A stretch of DNA of 24,152 bases from Lentisphaeria bacterium UBA1829 (GTDB lineage: Bacteria > Verrucomicrobiota > Lentisphaeria > Victivallales > UBA1829), in NCBI GenBank assembly GCA_002338895.1, contig DDJH01000117.1, positions 1 to 24,152 on the forward strand, written 5' to 3'. Both the position numbers and the translations under genes were made by a program. The notes beneath the pieces are model-generated. The model had not been told where the DNA came from, ran no database searches, and was given only the letters and a program-made list of their open reading frames with translations. The stretch's first letter is position 1; the number at the start of each line of letters is the position of its first letter. Shown here piece after piece: positions 1 to 7,487 of this stretch.

Positions 1-831
1 GGCGATCAGGGAATGATGTTCGGATATGCCAGCAATGAGACAAAGGAACTGATGCCGGCCACGATTCTCTACGCGCATAAGATCGTGGAGGAGCTGGCGC
101 GTCTCCGCAAGAGCGAACCGGAGAAGTACAGCTATCTGCGTCCGGACTCGAAGAGCCAGGTTTCGATGCGGTACAAGGACGGGAAGCCGGTGGCCGTGAC
201 AACGGTGGTTGTTTCGCACCAGCACTCCGACGCAATGGACATCAAGGAGTTCGAACAGGTGGTCCGGGATGTGGTGAAGAAGGTGATTCCCGCCGAATTC
301 CTGAAAGGGGAGATCGAATACTATGTGAATCCGACCGGACGCTTTGTGGTCGGCGGACCGAACGGGGACACCGGCGTAACCGGACGCAAGATCATTGTCG
401 ACACCTACGGAGGAGTCGGTTCCCATGGAGGCGGCGCATTCTCCGGCAAGGATCCGTCGAAAGTGGACCGTTCGGCGGCCTACATGTGCCGCTATATTGC
501 GAAGAACATCGTGGCGGCCGGACTGGCGGACAAATGCGAAATTCAGGTGGCGTACGCAATCGGCGTGGCCAAGCCGCTCTCCATCAATGTGGACACCTAC
601 GGGACCGGAAAAATTGCCAACGACGCCGATCTGGAAAAAGTGGTGGAAAAGGTGTTTGATCTGCGTCCCGCCGCGATTCTTGCGAAACTGGACCTGAAGC
701 ATCCGGGCAGAAACGGCTGGTCGTACCGGCAGAGCGCGGCCTACGGGCATTTCGGACGGTCGATCTTCCCGTGGGAAAAGACCGACATGGTCGATGCGCT
801 GCAGAAGGCGGCCGCAGAGTATCTGAAATAA
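1..831 (+). CDS. metK: S-adenosylmethionine synthetase (methionine adenosyltransferase), 5' truncated by window edge
   Basis: The enzyme makes S-adenosylmethionine from methionine and ATP in the cytoplasm. The reading frame is already open at base 1 and begins with [10 protein letters not shown], the conserved MetK signature 1, so roughly the first 110-120 residues lie outside the window. Signature 2, GGGAFSGKD, follows, then DRSAAY, the core IGVAKPLS and the C-terminal FGR...FPWEKTD block, all as in full-length bacterial MetK. The gene ends with TAA at 829-831. It is followed after 25 bases by an adenosine kinase and then by S-adenosylhomocysteinase, so this is a methyl-cycle operon. Because the 5' end is missing, any SAM riboswitch or promoter cannot be judged. 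Identification is very secure; only the start is unknown. Confidence 0.97.
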   Translation, partial: GDQGMMFGYASNETKELMPATILYAHKIVEELARLRKSEPEKYSYLRPDSKSQVSMRYKDGKPVAVTTVVVSHQHSDAMDIKEFEQVVRDVVKKVIPAEFLKGEIEYYVNPTGRFVVGGPNGDTGVTGRKIIVDTYGGVGSHGGGAFSGKDPSKVDRSAAYMCRYIAKNIVAAGLADKCEIQVAYAIGVAKPLSINVDTYGTGKIANDADLEKVVEKVFDLRPAAILAKLDLKHPGRNGWSYRQSAAYGHFGRSIFPWEKTDMVDALQKAAAEYLK

Positions 832-856
832 ACGACCCCGAACGGAGACGACGGCA

Positions 857-1858
857 GTGAAGAAGGGAAAAGTACTTGGCGTGGGTTCCGCGCTGCTCGA
901 CATTCTTGCCAATGTGGACGACGACTTTCTGAAAACAGTCGGCGGGGAAAAAGGCGGAATGGTCATGATCGACGCGGAAACAGCCGACCGTCTGATCCGG
1001 ACTCTGCCGCCGTTCCAGAAAGTCATCGGCGGATCCGCGGCCAACACCATCGCAGGACTTCAGAAGCTCGGGATGCCGACCGCGTTTCTCGGAAAGGTCG
1101 GAACCGATGCGGAAGGGAATTACTACCGCGGCGAATTCGAACGGATGGGCGGGGATGTTTCGCGTTTCAAGACGACGCCGGAGGTGCGGACGGGACGCTG
1201 CATCAGCCTGATCACGCCGGATTCGGAACGGACCATGCGGACCGATCTGGGCGCGGCGGCGACCTTCAAGGTGACGGAGATCACGGCGGACGATTTCCGG
1301 GATGCCGCCCATCTGCACATCGAAGGATATATGATGTTCAATATGGACGTGTTCCTGCATGTGCTGAAGCTGGCAAAGGATCACGGGGCGACGGTGAGTC
1401 TGGATCTGGCCTCGTTCGAAATTGTGCGGACCTTCCGGGACCGTCTGGACGACATTCTCCGCCGGTATGTGGATGTGGTGTTTGCCAATGAGGACGAAGC
1501 CCGGGAATTTCTCGGTCATCCGGGCTCGTTCGATCCGCAGGAGGCGGCCGCGGCACTCCAGGAATACTGCGATGTGGCGGCGGTGAAACTCGGGAAACAG
1601 GGAGCCTGTCTCCGCGCGGGCCGGGAAACGGTCTTTGTCAAATCGGAACTTGTGACCGCGGTCGATACGACGGGGGCGGGGGATCTCTGGCAGTCCGGCT
1701 TTCTCTATGCCTGGCTGAACGGCTGCTCTCTGGAAACCGCGGGGAAAATGGGAGCCATCCTGGGAGCGGAAGTGGTGCAGGTGATCGGCGCCTCCATTCC
1801 GCCCTATCGCTGGGAGCCGGTCAAAGCACGCTTTCAAAAACTGATTTACAGATCATAA
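857..1858 (+). CDS. PfkB-family kinase, probable adenosine kinase
   Basis: A 333-residue ribokinase/PfkB-fold kinase that probably phosphorylates adenosine to AMP. Visible features are the N-terminal GSALLDILANVDDDFL, the substrate-binding GGSAANTIAGLQKLG, FLGKVGTDAEG, and near the C-terminus DTTGAGD (residues 270-276) whose last Asp is the family's catalytic base, followed by LWQSGFLYAWL. The ending AEVVQVIGASIP resembles bacterial proteins annotated as adenosine kinase. The start is GTG at 857, preceded by GGAG about 11 bases away; no better ATG exists nearby. It sits between metK and ahcY, exactly where an enzyme that removes the adenosine released by S-adenosylhomocysteinase would be useful. 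The family assignment is secure. The adenosine specificity is inferred from similarity and context; another sugar or nucleoside substrate is possible. Confidence 0.9.
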   Translation: MKKGKVLGVGSALLDILANVDDDFLKTVGGEKGGMVMIDAETADRLIRTLPPFQKVIGGSAANTIAGLQKLGMPTAFLGKVGTDAEGNYYRGEFERMGGDVSRFKTTPEVRTGRCISLITPDSERTMRTDLGAAATFKVTEITADDFRDAAHLHIEGYMMFNMDVFLHVLKLAKDHGATVSLDLASFEIVRTFRDRLDDILRRYVDVVFANEDEAREFLGHPGSFDPQEAAAALQEYCDVAAVKLGKQGACLRAGRETVFVKSELVTAVDTTGAGDLWQSGFLYAWLNGCSLETAGKMGAILGAEVVQVIGASIPPYRWEPVKARFQKLIYRS

Positions 1859-1879
1859 CGAGAACGGAACAAACAGAAA

Positions 1880-3394
1880 ATGGCAAAGAAAACAGCAGCA
1901 AAGCCGGTGCGGAAGAGCACCGGAGTTTCCAGAAAGAGCACCGCCGCGACCACGGCGGCAAAAACAAAAAAGACCGCCGTGAAAGCGCCGGCCGATTACA
2001 AGATCCGCGATATCGGACTGGCGGAAGCCGGACGCAAGGAACTGGACATCGCCGAAAAGGAGATGCCGGGGCTGATGGCGGTCCGGAAGAAATACGGCCG
2101 CCAGAAACCGCTGAAAGGGATCAAGATCATGGGAAGTCTTCACATGACGATCCAGACGGCGGTTCTGATTGAGACGCTGGTGGAACTGGGAGCGGACGTC
2201 CGGTGGTGCTCCTGCAACATCTTCTCGACCCAGGATCAGGCGGCGGCGGCCATTGCCAAGGACGGGGTGCCGGTCTTTGCATGGAAGGGCGAGACGCTGG
2301 AGGAGTACTGGGACTGCACGCTCCGCGCCATGACCTGGCCGGATGGATCCGGTCCGGATCAGATCGTCGATGACGGAGGCGATGCGACACTGCTGATTCA
2401 TTATGGGGTGCAGGCGGAAAAGAATCCGTCGTTTCTCAAGGCGAAACCGTCGTCGGAGGAGGAAGGGGTGATTTTCAATCTGCTGAAGAAGACCCTCAAG
2501 GAAGATCCGAAACGGTGGAGCCGGGTTGCGGCGAAAGTCAGGGGAGTTTCGGAAGAGACCACGACAGGGGTGCACCGCCTGATCCAGCGGGAGGAGAGCG
2601 GAGAGCTGCTGTTCCCGGCGATCAATGTCAACGACTCCGTGACGAAATCCAAATTCGACAATATCTACGGCTGCCGTCACTCGCTGACGGACGGGATCAA
2701 ACGGGCGCTGGATGTGATGCTCTCCGGAAAGCAGGCGGTGATCTGCGGGTACGGCGACGTCGGCAAAGGCTGCGCGGAGGCGCTGAAGAACGAACGGGCC
2801 CGCGTGATTGTCACGGAAGTGGATCCGATCTGCGCACTCCAGGCCTGCATGGCGGGATTCACGGTGGCGCGCGTGGAGGATGCTCTTCCGACCGCGGATC
2901 TTTATGTGACGACAACCGGAAACTGCCATATCATCACGGCCGAGCATATGGCGAAGATGAAGGATCAGGCGATTGTCTGCAACATCGGGCATTTCGACAA
3001 TGAGATCGAAGTGGCCCGTCTGAAAGCCTGGCCGGGAATCAAAATCACGGAGATCAAGGGGCACGAGTGCCCGGTGCACATGTTCACCTATCCCGATGGA
3101 CACAGCATCTATCTTCTGGCGGAAGGGCGTCTGGTGAATCTCGGCTGTGCGACGGGACATCCGAGCTTTGTGATGAGCTGTTCGTTCGCCAACCAGGTTC
3201 TGGCTCAGATCAAGATTGCGAAGAGCAAGCTGGAACGGAAAGTCTACCGGCTGCCGAAGGAGCTCGACGAAGAGGTGGCCGCCCTGCATCTGGAAAAACT
3301 CGGGGCGAAGCTGACGCGTCTGACTCAGGAGCAGGCGGACTACATCGGCGTTCCGGTCAACGGTCCCTACAAGGCGGACTACTACCGGTACTGA
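1880..3394 (+). CDS. ahcY: S-adenosylhomocysteinase (adenosylhomocysteinase) with basic N-terminal extension
   Basis: NAD-dependent enzyme that splits S-adenosylhomocysteine into homocysteine and adenosine. At 504 residues it is somewhat longer than usual. The catalytic domain begins near residue 38 ([18 protein letters not shown]) and includes the insert of about 40 residues typical of many bacterial forms. The NAD-binding loop GYGDVGKG starts near residue 291, GHFDNEI follows, and the C-terminus is the conserved [10 protein letters not shown]. Residues 1-37 are unusual: 9 Lys, 2 Arg, many Thr and Ala, no acidic residue and the tetrapeptide RKST twice, like a histone-H1-type tail. ATG at 1880 is the only plausible start; the ribosome-binding site is poor (purine-rich GAGAACGGAAC upstream). 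It lies 21 bases after the kinase, is the last gene of the methyl-cycle operon and is followed by a strong terminator. Confidence 0.97.
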   Translation: MAKKTAAKPVRKSTGVSRKSTAATTAAKTKKTAVKAPADYKIRDIGLAEAGRKELDIAEKEMPGLMAVRKKYGRQKPLKGIKIMGSLHMTIQTAVLIETLVELGADVRWCSCNIFSTQDQAAAAIAKDGVPVFAWKGETLEEYWDCTLRAMTWPDGSGPDQIVDDGGDATLLIHYGVQAEKNPSFLKAKPSSEEEGVIFNLLKKTLKEDPKRWSRVAAKVRGVSEETTTGVHRLIQREESGELLFPAINVNDSVTKSKFDNIYGCRHSLTDGIKRALDVMLSGKQAVICGYGDVGKGCAEALKNERARVIVTEVDPICALQACMAGFTVARVEDALPTADLYVTTTGNCHIITAEHMAKMKDQAIVCNIGHFDNEIEVARLKAWPGIKITEIKGHECPVHMFTYPDGHSIYLLAEGRLVNLGCATGHPSFVMSCSFANQVLAQIKIAKSKLERKVYRLPKELDEEVAALHLEKLGAKLTRLTQEQADYIGVPVNGPYKADYYRY

Positions 3395-3420
3395 TAAAGA
3401 AAAATCCGGAAGACGGAAAG

Positions 3421-3463
3421 ACAGGACGGGAACCGATCCGGGAGACCCGTCCTGTTTCTTTTT
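3421..3463 (+). terminator. Rho-independent terminator of the methyl-cycle operon
   Basis: A perfect 10-bp stem, ACAGGACGGG (3421-3430) with CCCGTCCTGT (3446-3455), and a 15-base loop, followed directly by TTCTTTTT. It lies 26 bases after the ahcY stop and ends only about 14 bases before the next start codon. Confidence 0.9.
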
Positions 3464-3477
3464 GACAGGATTGCGAG

Positions 3478-4236
3478 ATGTTTGATTTTTTCTTTCATGG
3501 GTTTTCCGCGTTTGAGCTGGCGATGCTGATCGTCTCGGCGCTGCTGATCGGGATCAACAAGACGGGAATTCCGGGACTCGGACTTGTTCCGGTACTGCTT
3601 CTGACGCTGGTGTTTCCGACCCGTCTTTCCACCGGACTGCAGCTGGGGATGCTCTGCATGGCGGATGTGGCGGCGGTGTGCTGGTACCGACGGAACGCGA
3701 ACTGGAAACTGATTCTCCGGCTGATTCCGGCGGCGGCGGTCGGACTGGCGGTCGGCACGCTGGTGGTCAACCATCTGGATGACTTCGCGATGGGAAAAAT
3801 GATCGGGGGAATTGTTCTGTTTCTGTGCGCGGTCAGCCTGGTCCGGGATCTGGTTCTGAAGGGAGGGAAACGGATTCCAACCCACTGGGCGTTCGGAGCG
3901 GCGGCGGGGTTTCTGGCGGGGTTCACCACGCTGGTGGCGAATGCGGCCGGACCGGTATCGGCGCTGTACTTTCTTGCGCTGAGGCTCGACAAGAAGGAGT
4001 ATGTCGGGACGGGCGCATGGTTTTTCCTGATTATGAACTGGGTCAAACTGCCGATCTTTGTGTTTCAGGGACGCATCACGCTTGCATCGTTCCGGGCGGA
4101 TCTGGCGATGATCCCCTTTCTTCTTCTGGGAGCGGCTGCCGGAATCCTGCTTCTGAAACGTCTCTCGCAGGAGTACTTCAACCTCCTTGTGCTGATCTTT
4201 TCGGTTCTTGCCGGGATCAAGCTGCTGTTCTTCTAA
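3478..4236 (+). CDS. TSUP/TauE-SafE family membrane transporter (putative sulfite/anion exporter)
   Basis: A 252-residue, almost wholly hydrophobic protein with about eight predicted membrane segments. It has the two-fold repeat layout of the TSUP (TauE/SafE, formerly DUF81) family: an N-terminal half starting FSAFELAMLIVSALLIGINKTGIPGLGLVPVLLL, and a second half with GFLAGFTTLVANAAGPVSALYFLALRL, the counterpart motif. Known members move sulfite, sulfoacetate or related organosulfur anions across the inner membrane; many have unknown substrates. The start ATG at 3478 has AGGA eight bases upstream. It lies just after the ahcY terminator, so it is either read through at low level or has a promoter I cannot identify. 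Its position next to a sulfur amino-acid cycle is suggestive but not proof of a sulfur substrate. Family assignment good; substrate unknown. Confidence 0.85.
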   Translation: MFDFFFHGFSAFELAMLIVSALLIGINKTGIPGLGLVPVLLLTLVFPTRLSTGLQLGMLCMADVAAVCWYRRNANWKLILRLIPAAAVGLAVGTLVVNHLDDFAMGKMIGGIVLFLCAVSLVRDLVLKGGKRIPTHWAFGAAAGFLAGFTTLVANAAGPVSALYFLALRLDKKEYVGTGAWFFLIMNWVKLPIFVFQGRITLASFRADLAMIPFLLLGAAAGILLLKRLSQEYFNLLVLIFSVLAGIKLLFF

Positions 4237-4251
4237 GCGGAAAAAAGAAGC

Positions 4252-4327
4252 GGTCCGGAAGGTTTGGTTGAGACAACATTCGCGGATCTGGACATCTTTT
4301 CCCCCCTCACCCCAAACCTTCCGGACC
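4252..4327. repeat. 16-bp perfect inverted repeat with 44-base loop
   Basis: GGTCCGGAAGGTTTGG (4252-4267) is the exact reverse complement of CCAAACCTTCCGGACC (4312-4327). Inside, TGAG (4269-4272) and CTCA (4306-4309) could extend the stem past a small bulge. There is no T-run on the plus side; on the minus side the stem would be followed by GCTTCTTTTTT, which is terminator-like, yet no minus-strand gene ends here. It may be a terminator of the transporter gene, a processing hairpin or a small mobile repeat. Confidence 0.75.
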
Positions 4328-4504
4328 ACAATTAAGGAGTCGGATTCAACGCTTCCGGGAAAAGCCCCTCCGGACCGGAACGGTCGCGGAAGGATTCCTG
4401 AAGCATTCTTTACCTTTGATATGCCGGAAGTGAAGAAAAGTTACATCGTCGGGGAAAAAATTTTTCATTTTTTTCCAAACCCGTCTTTTTTCTTTTCGAG
4501 GAAC

Positions 4505-4533
4505 TTGAAAAAAAGGCGGGGCAGAACTATCTT
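4505..4533 (+). promoter_or_regulatory. Sigma-70-type promoter for the TPR-like/pilT unit
   Basis: -35 TTGAAA (4505-4510), 17-base spacer, -10 TATCTT (4528-4533). Predicted transcription start near 4540, giving a leader of only about 10 bases before the ATG at 4551. The surrounding 32 bases match the MATE-gene promoter at 25 of 32 positions. Confidence 0.6.
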
Positions 4534-4550
4534 TCCATCTAAAAACGACA

Positions 4551-5195
4551 ATGATTTCCGCTTCGGGCAAAAAGATTTTCCGGACTCTTCCGGTCCTGAC
4601 ACACTGGATCGTCTGCGGCGCACTGATCGGATTCGGGCTCTGGATTTTTTTCCGTCTGAAAACCGAAACGGGGATCGTTACGGTCATTTTATACTTTCTC
4701 GGAGCAGTTCTGTGCATCGGAGGCGGATTCATGCTGATTGCTTATACATGGCTTCTGGACCGGATCGGGAGCTGGGTCGGAGGAATTCTCTATCCCTCGG
4801 CCCGCCTGAAGGAACCGGCGTCGAATCTGTCTCCGATTCAGGGGAAGATTGCCGCAGGGCGTGTGGAGGAGGCGTGCGCAGAGCTTCGAGAAGAGCTGTC
4901 CGCCCGTCCGGATCAGGCGCGGGCGGTCCGGATGCTGATGGATCTCTATCTGCAGAGGAAGCACAATCCGGCCGCGGCGCTGGAAACGGCCCTTGCCTAT
5001 CTGGAACGGGAGGAGCGGAAGGAGGATGAAGAGGCGGCTTTTCTGGTGCTCCGTGCGTCGGACTGCCTCCTGAAACTGCGGAGGAGAGACGCGGCGGAAG
5101 ATCTGCTCCGGAACGAACTGAAACGGCGGATTTATACCGCACGGGAACGGAAAACTCTGCAAAGACGGCTTGCATCAATTGCCGGACAGCATTGA
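4551..5195 (+). CDS. Membrane-anchored TPR-like helical protein, function unknown
   Basis: A 214-residue protein I do not recognise as a named family. The N-terminus carries two hydrophobic segments, about residues 17-36 (HWIVCGALIGFGLWIFF) and 43-70 (IVTVILYFLGAVLCIGGGFMLIAYTW), so it is an inner-membrane protein. Residues 85-214 are charged and alpha-helical with an alternation like tetratricopeptide repeats (KIAAGRVEEACAELREEL, HNPAAALETALAYLE, RRDAAEDLLRNEL), a fold used for protein-protein contacts. The ATG at 4551 has no Shine-Dalgarno sequence (leader AAAAACGACA) and follows the promoter closely, so translation may start on a near-leaderless message. It is 19 bases upstream of the double PilT ATPase and probably co-transcribed, which suggests a role as partner or anchor of a pilus or secretion motor. 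That role is inference. Confidence 0.75.
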   Translation: MISASGKKIFRTLPVLTHWIVCGALIGFGLWIFFRLKTETGIVTVILYFLGAVLCIGGGFMLIAYTWLLDRIGSWVGGILYPSARLKEPASNLSPIQGKIAAGRVEEACAELREELSARPDQARAVRMLMDLYLQRKHNPAAALETALAYLEREERKEDEEAAFLVLRASDCLLKLRRRDAAEDLLRNELKRRIYTARERKTLQRRLASIAGQH

Positions 5196-5214
5196 AGAAA
5201 CAGGAGAAGAACTC

Positions 5215-7413
5215 ATGATCAGCATTTCCGAATTTCTGATTCACGCGGTGGAGAAAAACGCCTCGGATCTGTTTATTACCGCGGGGAAAAAACCGGCGTT
5301 CCGGATTCAGGGGGAGATTGTGACGGATCCCCGTTTTCCGGAGGTCTCGGCCGGAGACATCAACGAGTTCCGCCGGCACGTGATCGGGAAATCCGGAGAG
5401 GAGGAGTATCTGGCGAAAGGCGGATACGACGCCTCCCATACGCTCGGCGGCGAGGAACGGTACCGTCTCAACTTCTTCACAACGACCAACGGTCCGGGAC
5501 TCGCGGTCCGTCCGATCCACTCTGGGAACGAGGTCTTTTTCGGGGATCTTAATCTTCCGCAGAGCCTCGGGAACCTCTGTTCCCTTCAGCGGGGCCTGAT
5601 TCTGATCACAGGTTCAACCGGCTGCGGAAAATCGACCACCCTCAGCGCGATGGTCAACCACATCAATTCGACCAGCGCCCGGCACATTCTGACGATTGAA
5701 GACCCGATCGAATACGTTCACTCGGACAAGGAGTCCTTCGTCACCCAGCGGGAGATCACCGACACGATCGGCGGCTTTTCCCAGGCTCTGAAGTTTGCGC
5801 TCCGGGAGAACCCGGACGTCATTGTCATCGGCGAAATGCGCGACATGGAGACCATTCAGGTGGCCATTGCCGCCGCCATGACCGGGCATCTCGTCATCTC
5901 CACGGTTCATACGACCGACACCATCCAGACGATCGAACGGCTTCTGATGATGTTTCCTGAAACACAGCGGGAACAGCTTGCCGCCGATCTGGGTCTCTCC
6001 CTCCAGGCGGTGATCTCCCAGCGCCTTCTCCCCCGAGCCGACGCGGAAGGGATGTATCCGGCCGTCGAAATTCTCCTCGGCACCGCAACCGTCCGGAAAC
6101 AGATCAGCGACCGCGATTTCAATGCGCTGGAAATCTCCCTGAAAGCCGGAATCCATCAGGGAATGATCTCCTTCAACCGCTCCCTGTTCCAGCTGTATGA
6201 ACAGGGGATCATCACCCGGACCACCGCTCTGACCGCATCCGGAAACGCCAACGAACTCGATCTGATGATGAAGGGAATGGAAAACGGCAACGATGTCTTC
6301 CTCCAGCATTACGGAAACGATGACGACAATACCGGAATGGTCGATATGCGCGCGCTCTTCCGCGCCGCCGTGAAGAACCGCGCCAGCGACCTGCTGTTAT
6401 CGGCAGGATCCACGCCGATGCTCCGTCTGAACGGTTCGCTCCGGGCGCTGGACCTTCCGGTTCTGACGGCGGAGGATGTCGAACGGCTGCTTTTCAGCAT
6501 CATCTCCCGTCGGCAGAGGATTGTTCTGGAGGAGAAGAGGGAGCTCGACTTTGCGCTTTCCGTTGCGCTCCCGCTGACGGAGGGAACGGAGCCGACGCAG
6601 TACCGTTTCCGTCTGAACGCCTTCTATCAGCGGGGAAGTCTCGGACTGGTCGCGCGCGTGGTTTCCAACGAGATTCCCACGCCGGAACAGCTCCATCTTC
6701 CGGAAGTTCTGGTCAATCTGGTGGGCAAGAAGCAGGGTCTGATTCTGGTCACCGGTCCGACCGGAAGCGGGAAATCCACCACGCTGGCCAGCCTTCTGAA
6801 CCTCGTGAACCGGACCCGTCCCTGCCACATCATCACGATCGAGGACCCGATCGAATACGTCTACGAGAACATCTGCGCCATTGTGGAACAGCGGGAACTG
6901 CATTCCGACACACTGGATTTCTCCATCGCCCTGAAAGCGGCCATGCGGGAATCACCGGACATCATCATGGTCGGGGAAATGCGCGACACCGCCACGATGT
7001 CCTCCGCCCTCACCGCCGCGGAGACCGGCCATCTCGTTCTGGCCACGGTTCACACCAACAGCGCCCCCCAGACCATCGACCGCATCATCGACTCGTTTCC
7101 GTCCGGCCAGCAGAATCAGATCCGCCAGCAGCTTTCCGGCGCCCTCCTCGGCGTCGTCTCCCAGCGGCTGATCCCGACGATCAGCGGGGACGGGCGCGCC
7201 GCGGCCTTCGAAGTCATGATTGGCACCCCTCCCGTCCAGAGCCTGATCCGGGAAGGCAAAACCCACATGCTCCAGTCCGCCATCGAAACCGCCTTCAAAG
7301 ACGGCATGATCACCCTTCAGAAATCGCTGGAGCAGCTCTACGAAAGCGGTCAGATCGCCTATGAGGAGACCCAGCGCTTCTCGGCCGACTATCAGCCGCC
7401 GAAAGCCTACTGA
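5215..7413 (+). CDS. Tandem PilT-PilT fusion ATPase (type IV pilus retraction/secretion ATPase family)
   Basis: A 732-residue cytoplasmic protein made of two complete PilT-like secretion ATPase modules. Module 1 (residues 1-370): ASDLFITAGKKPAFRIQGEI, Walker A GSTGCGKSTT (133-142), Asp box TIEDPIEYVHSD, Walker B VIVIGEMRD, His box STVHTTDTIQTIERL. Module 2 (375-732): ASDLLLSAGSTPMLRLNGSL, Walker A GPTGSGKSTT (514-523), TIEDPIEYVYEN, IIMVGEMRD, ATVHTNSAPQTIDRI, and a near-consensus PilT tail VQSLIREGKTHML, which module 1 has only in degenerate form (VRKQISDRDFNAL). Both look catalytically intact. PilT and PilU are normally separate proteins of about 340-380 residues that form hexamers and power pilus retraction. 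The start ATG at 5215 has AGGAG eight bases upstream; an in-frame ATG at 5170 lies inside the previous gene and is less likely. The fusion may be a covalent PilT/PilU-like pair with both active sites kept. Confidence 0.93.
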   Translation: MISISEFLIHAVEKNASDLFITAGKKPAFRIQGEIVTDPRFPEVSAGDINEFRRHVIGKSGEEEYLAKGGYDASHTLGGEERYRLNFFTTTNGPGLAVRPIHSGNEVFFGDLNLPQSLGNLCSLQRGLILITGSTGCGKSTTLSAMVNHINSTSARHILTIEDPIEYVHSDKESFVTQREITDTIGGFSQALKFALRENPDVIVIGEMRDMETIQVAIAAAMTGHLVISTVHTTDTIQTIERLLMMFPETQREQLAADLGLSLQAVISQRLLPRADAEGMYPAVEILLGTATVRKQISDRDFNALEISLKAGIHQGMISFNRSLFQLYEQGIITRTTALTASGNANELDLMMKGMENGNDVFLQHYGNDDDNTGMVDMRALFRAAVKNRASDLLLSAGSTPMLRLNGSLRALDLPVLTAEDVERLLFSIISRRQRIVLEEKRELDFALSVALPLTEGTEPTQYRFRLNAFYQRGSLGLVARVVSNEIPTPEQLHLPEVLVNLVGKKQGLILVTGPTGSGKSTTLASLLNLVNRTRPCHIITIEDPIEYVYENICAIVEQRELHSDTLDFSIALKAAMRESPDIIMVGEMRDTATMSSALTAAETGHLVLATVHTNSAPQTIDRIIDSFPSGQQNQIRQQLSGALLGVVSQRLIPTISGDGRAAAFEVMIGTPPVQSLIREGKTHMLQSAIETAFKDGMITLQKSLEQLYESGQIAYEETQRFSADYQPPKAY

Positions 7414-7426
7414 TCCGCTTTCTCCC

Positions 7427-7469
7427 CCTCCCGCCGGCGTTCGATTCCCTTCGATGCGCCCGCGGGAGG
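7427..7469. terminator. GC-rich hairpin between convergent genes, possible bidirectional terminator
   Basis: CCTCCCGC (7427-7434) pairs with GCGGGAGG (7462-7469), and after one mismatch GGCG (7436-7439) pairs with CGCC (7457-7460). It sits exactly between the ends of the PilT fusion and the M16 protease gene. Neither side has a clear T-run, so the terminator role is only likely from position. Confidence 0.5.
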
Positions 7470-7487
7470 ACGGAACGGAAATTTCCA

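Larger units (their letters stand above)
4237..4550. other. 314-base intergenic region with two hairpins and a promoter
   Basis: No convincing gene. Contents from left to right: a perfect 16-bp inverted repeat with a 44-base loop (4252-4327); a less structured stretch; an A/T-rich hairpin GGAAAAAA (4453-4460) with TTTTTTCC (4469-4476) followed by T-rich sequence up to about 4495, which could act as a weak terminator; and a sigma-70-type promoter (4505-4533) for the next gene. Confidence 0.6.

Noticed and set aside
584..1837. Long minus-strand open frame opposite metK and the kinase.
   Set aside because: Antisense to two well-conserved enzymes, no motif.
1858..1880. SAM or SAH riboswitch before ahcY.
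   Set aside because: The gap is only 21 bases and the gene is inside an operon.
3462..3490. TTGACA at 3462-3467 as a -35 box for the transporter gene.
   Set aside because: At 17-base spacing the -10 position reads ATTTTT and lies within the coding region; the match is probably part of the terminator tail by chance.
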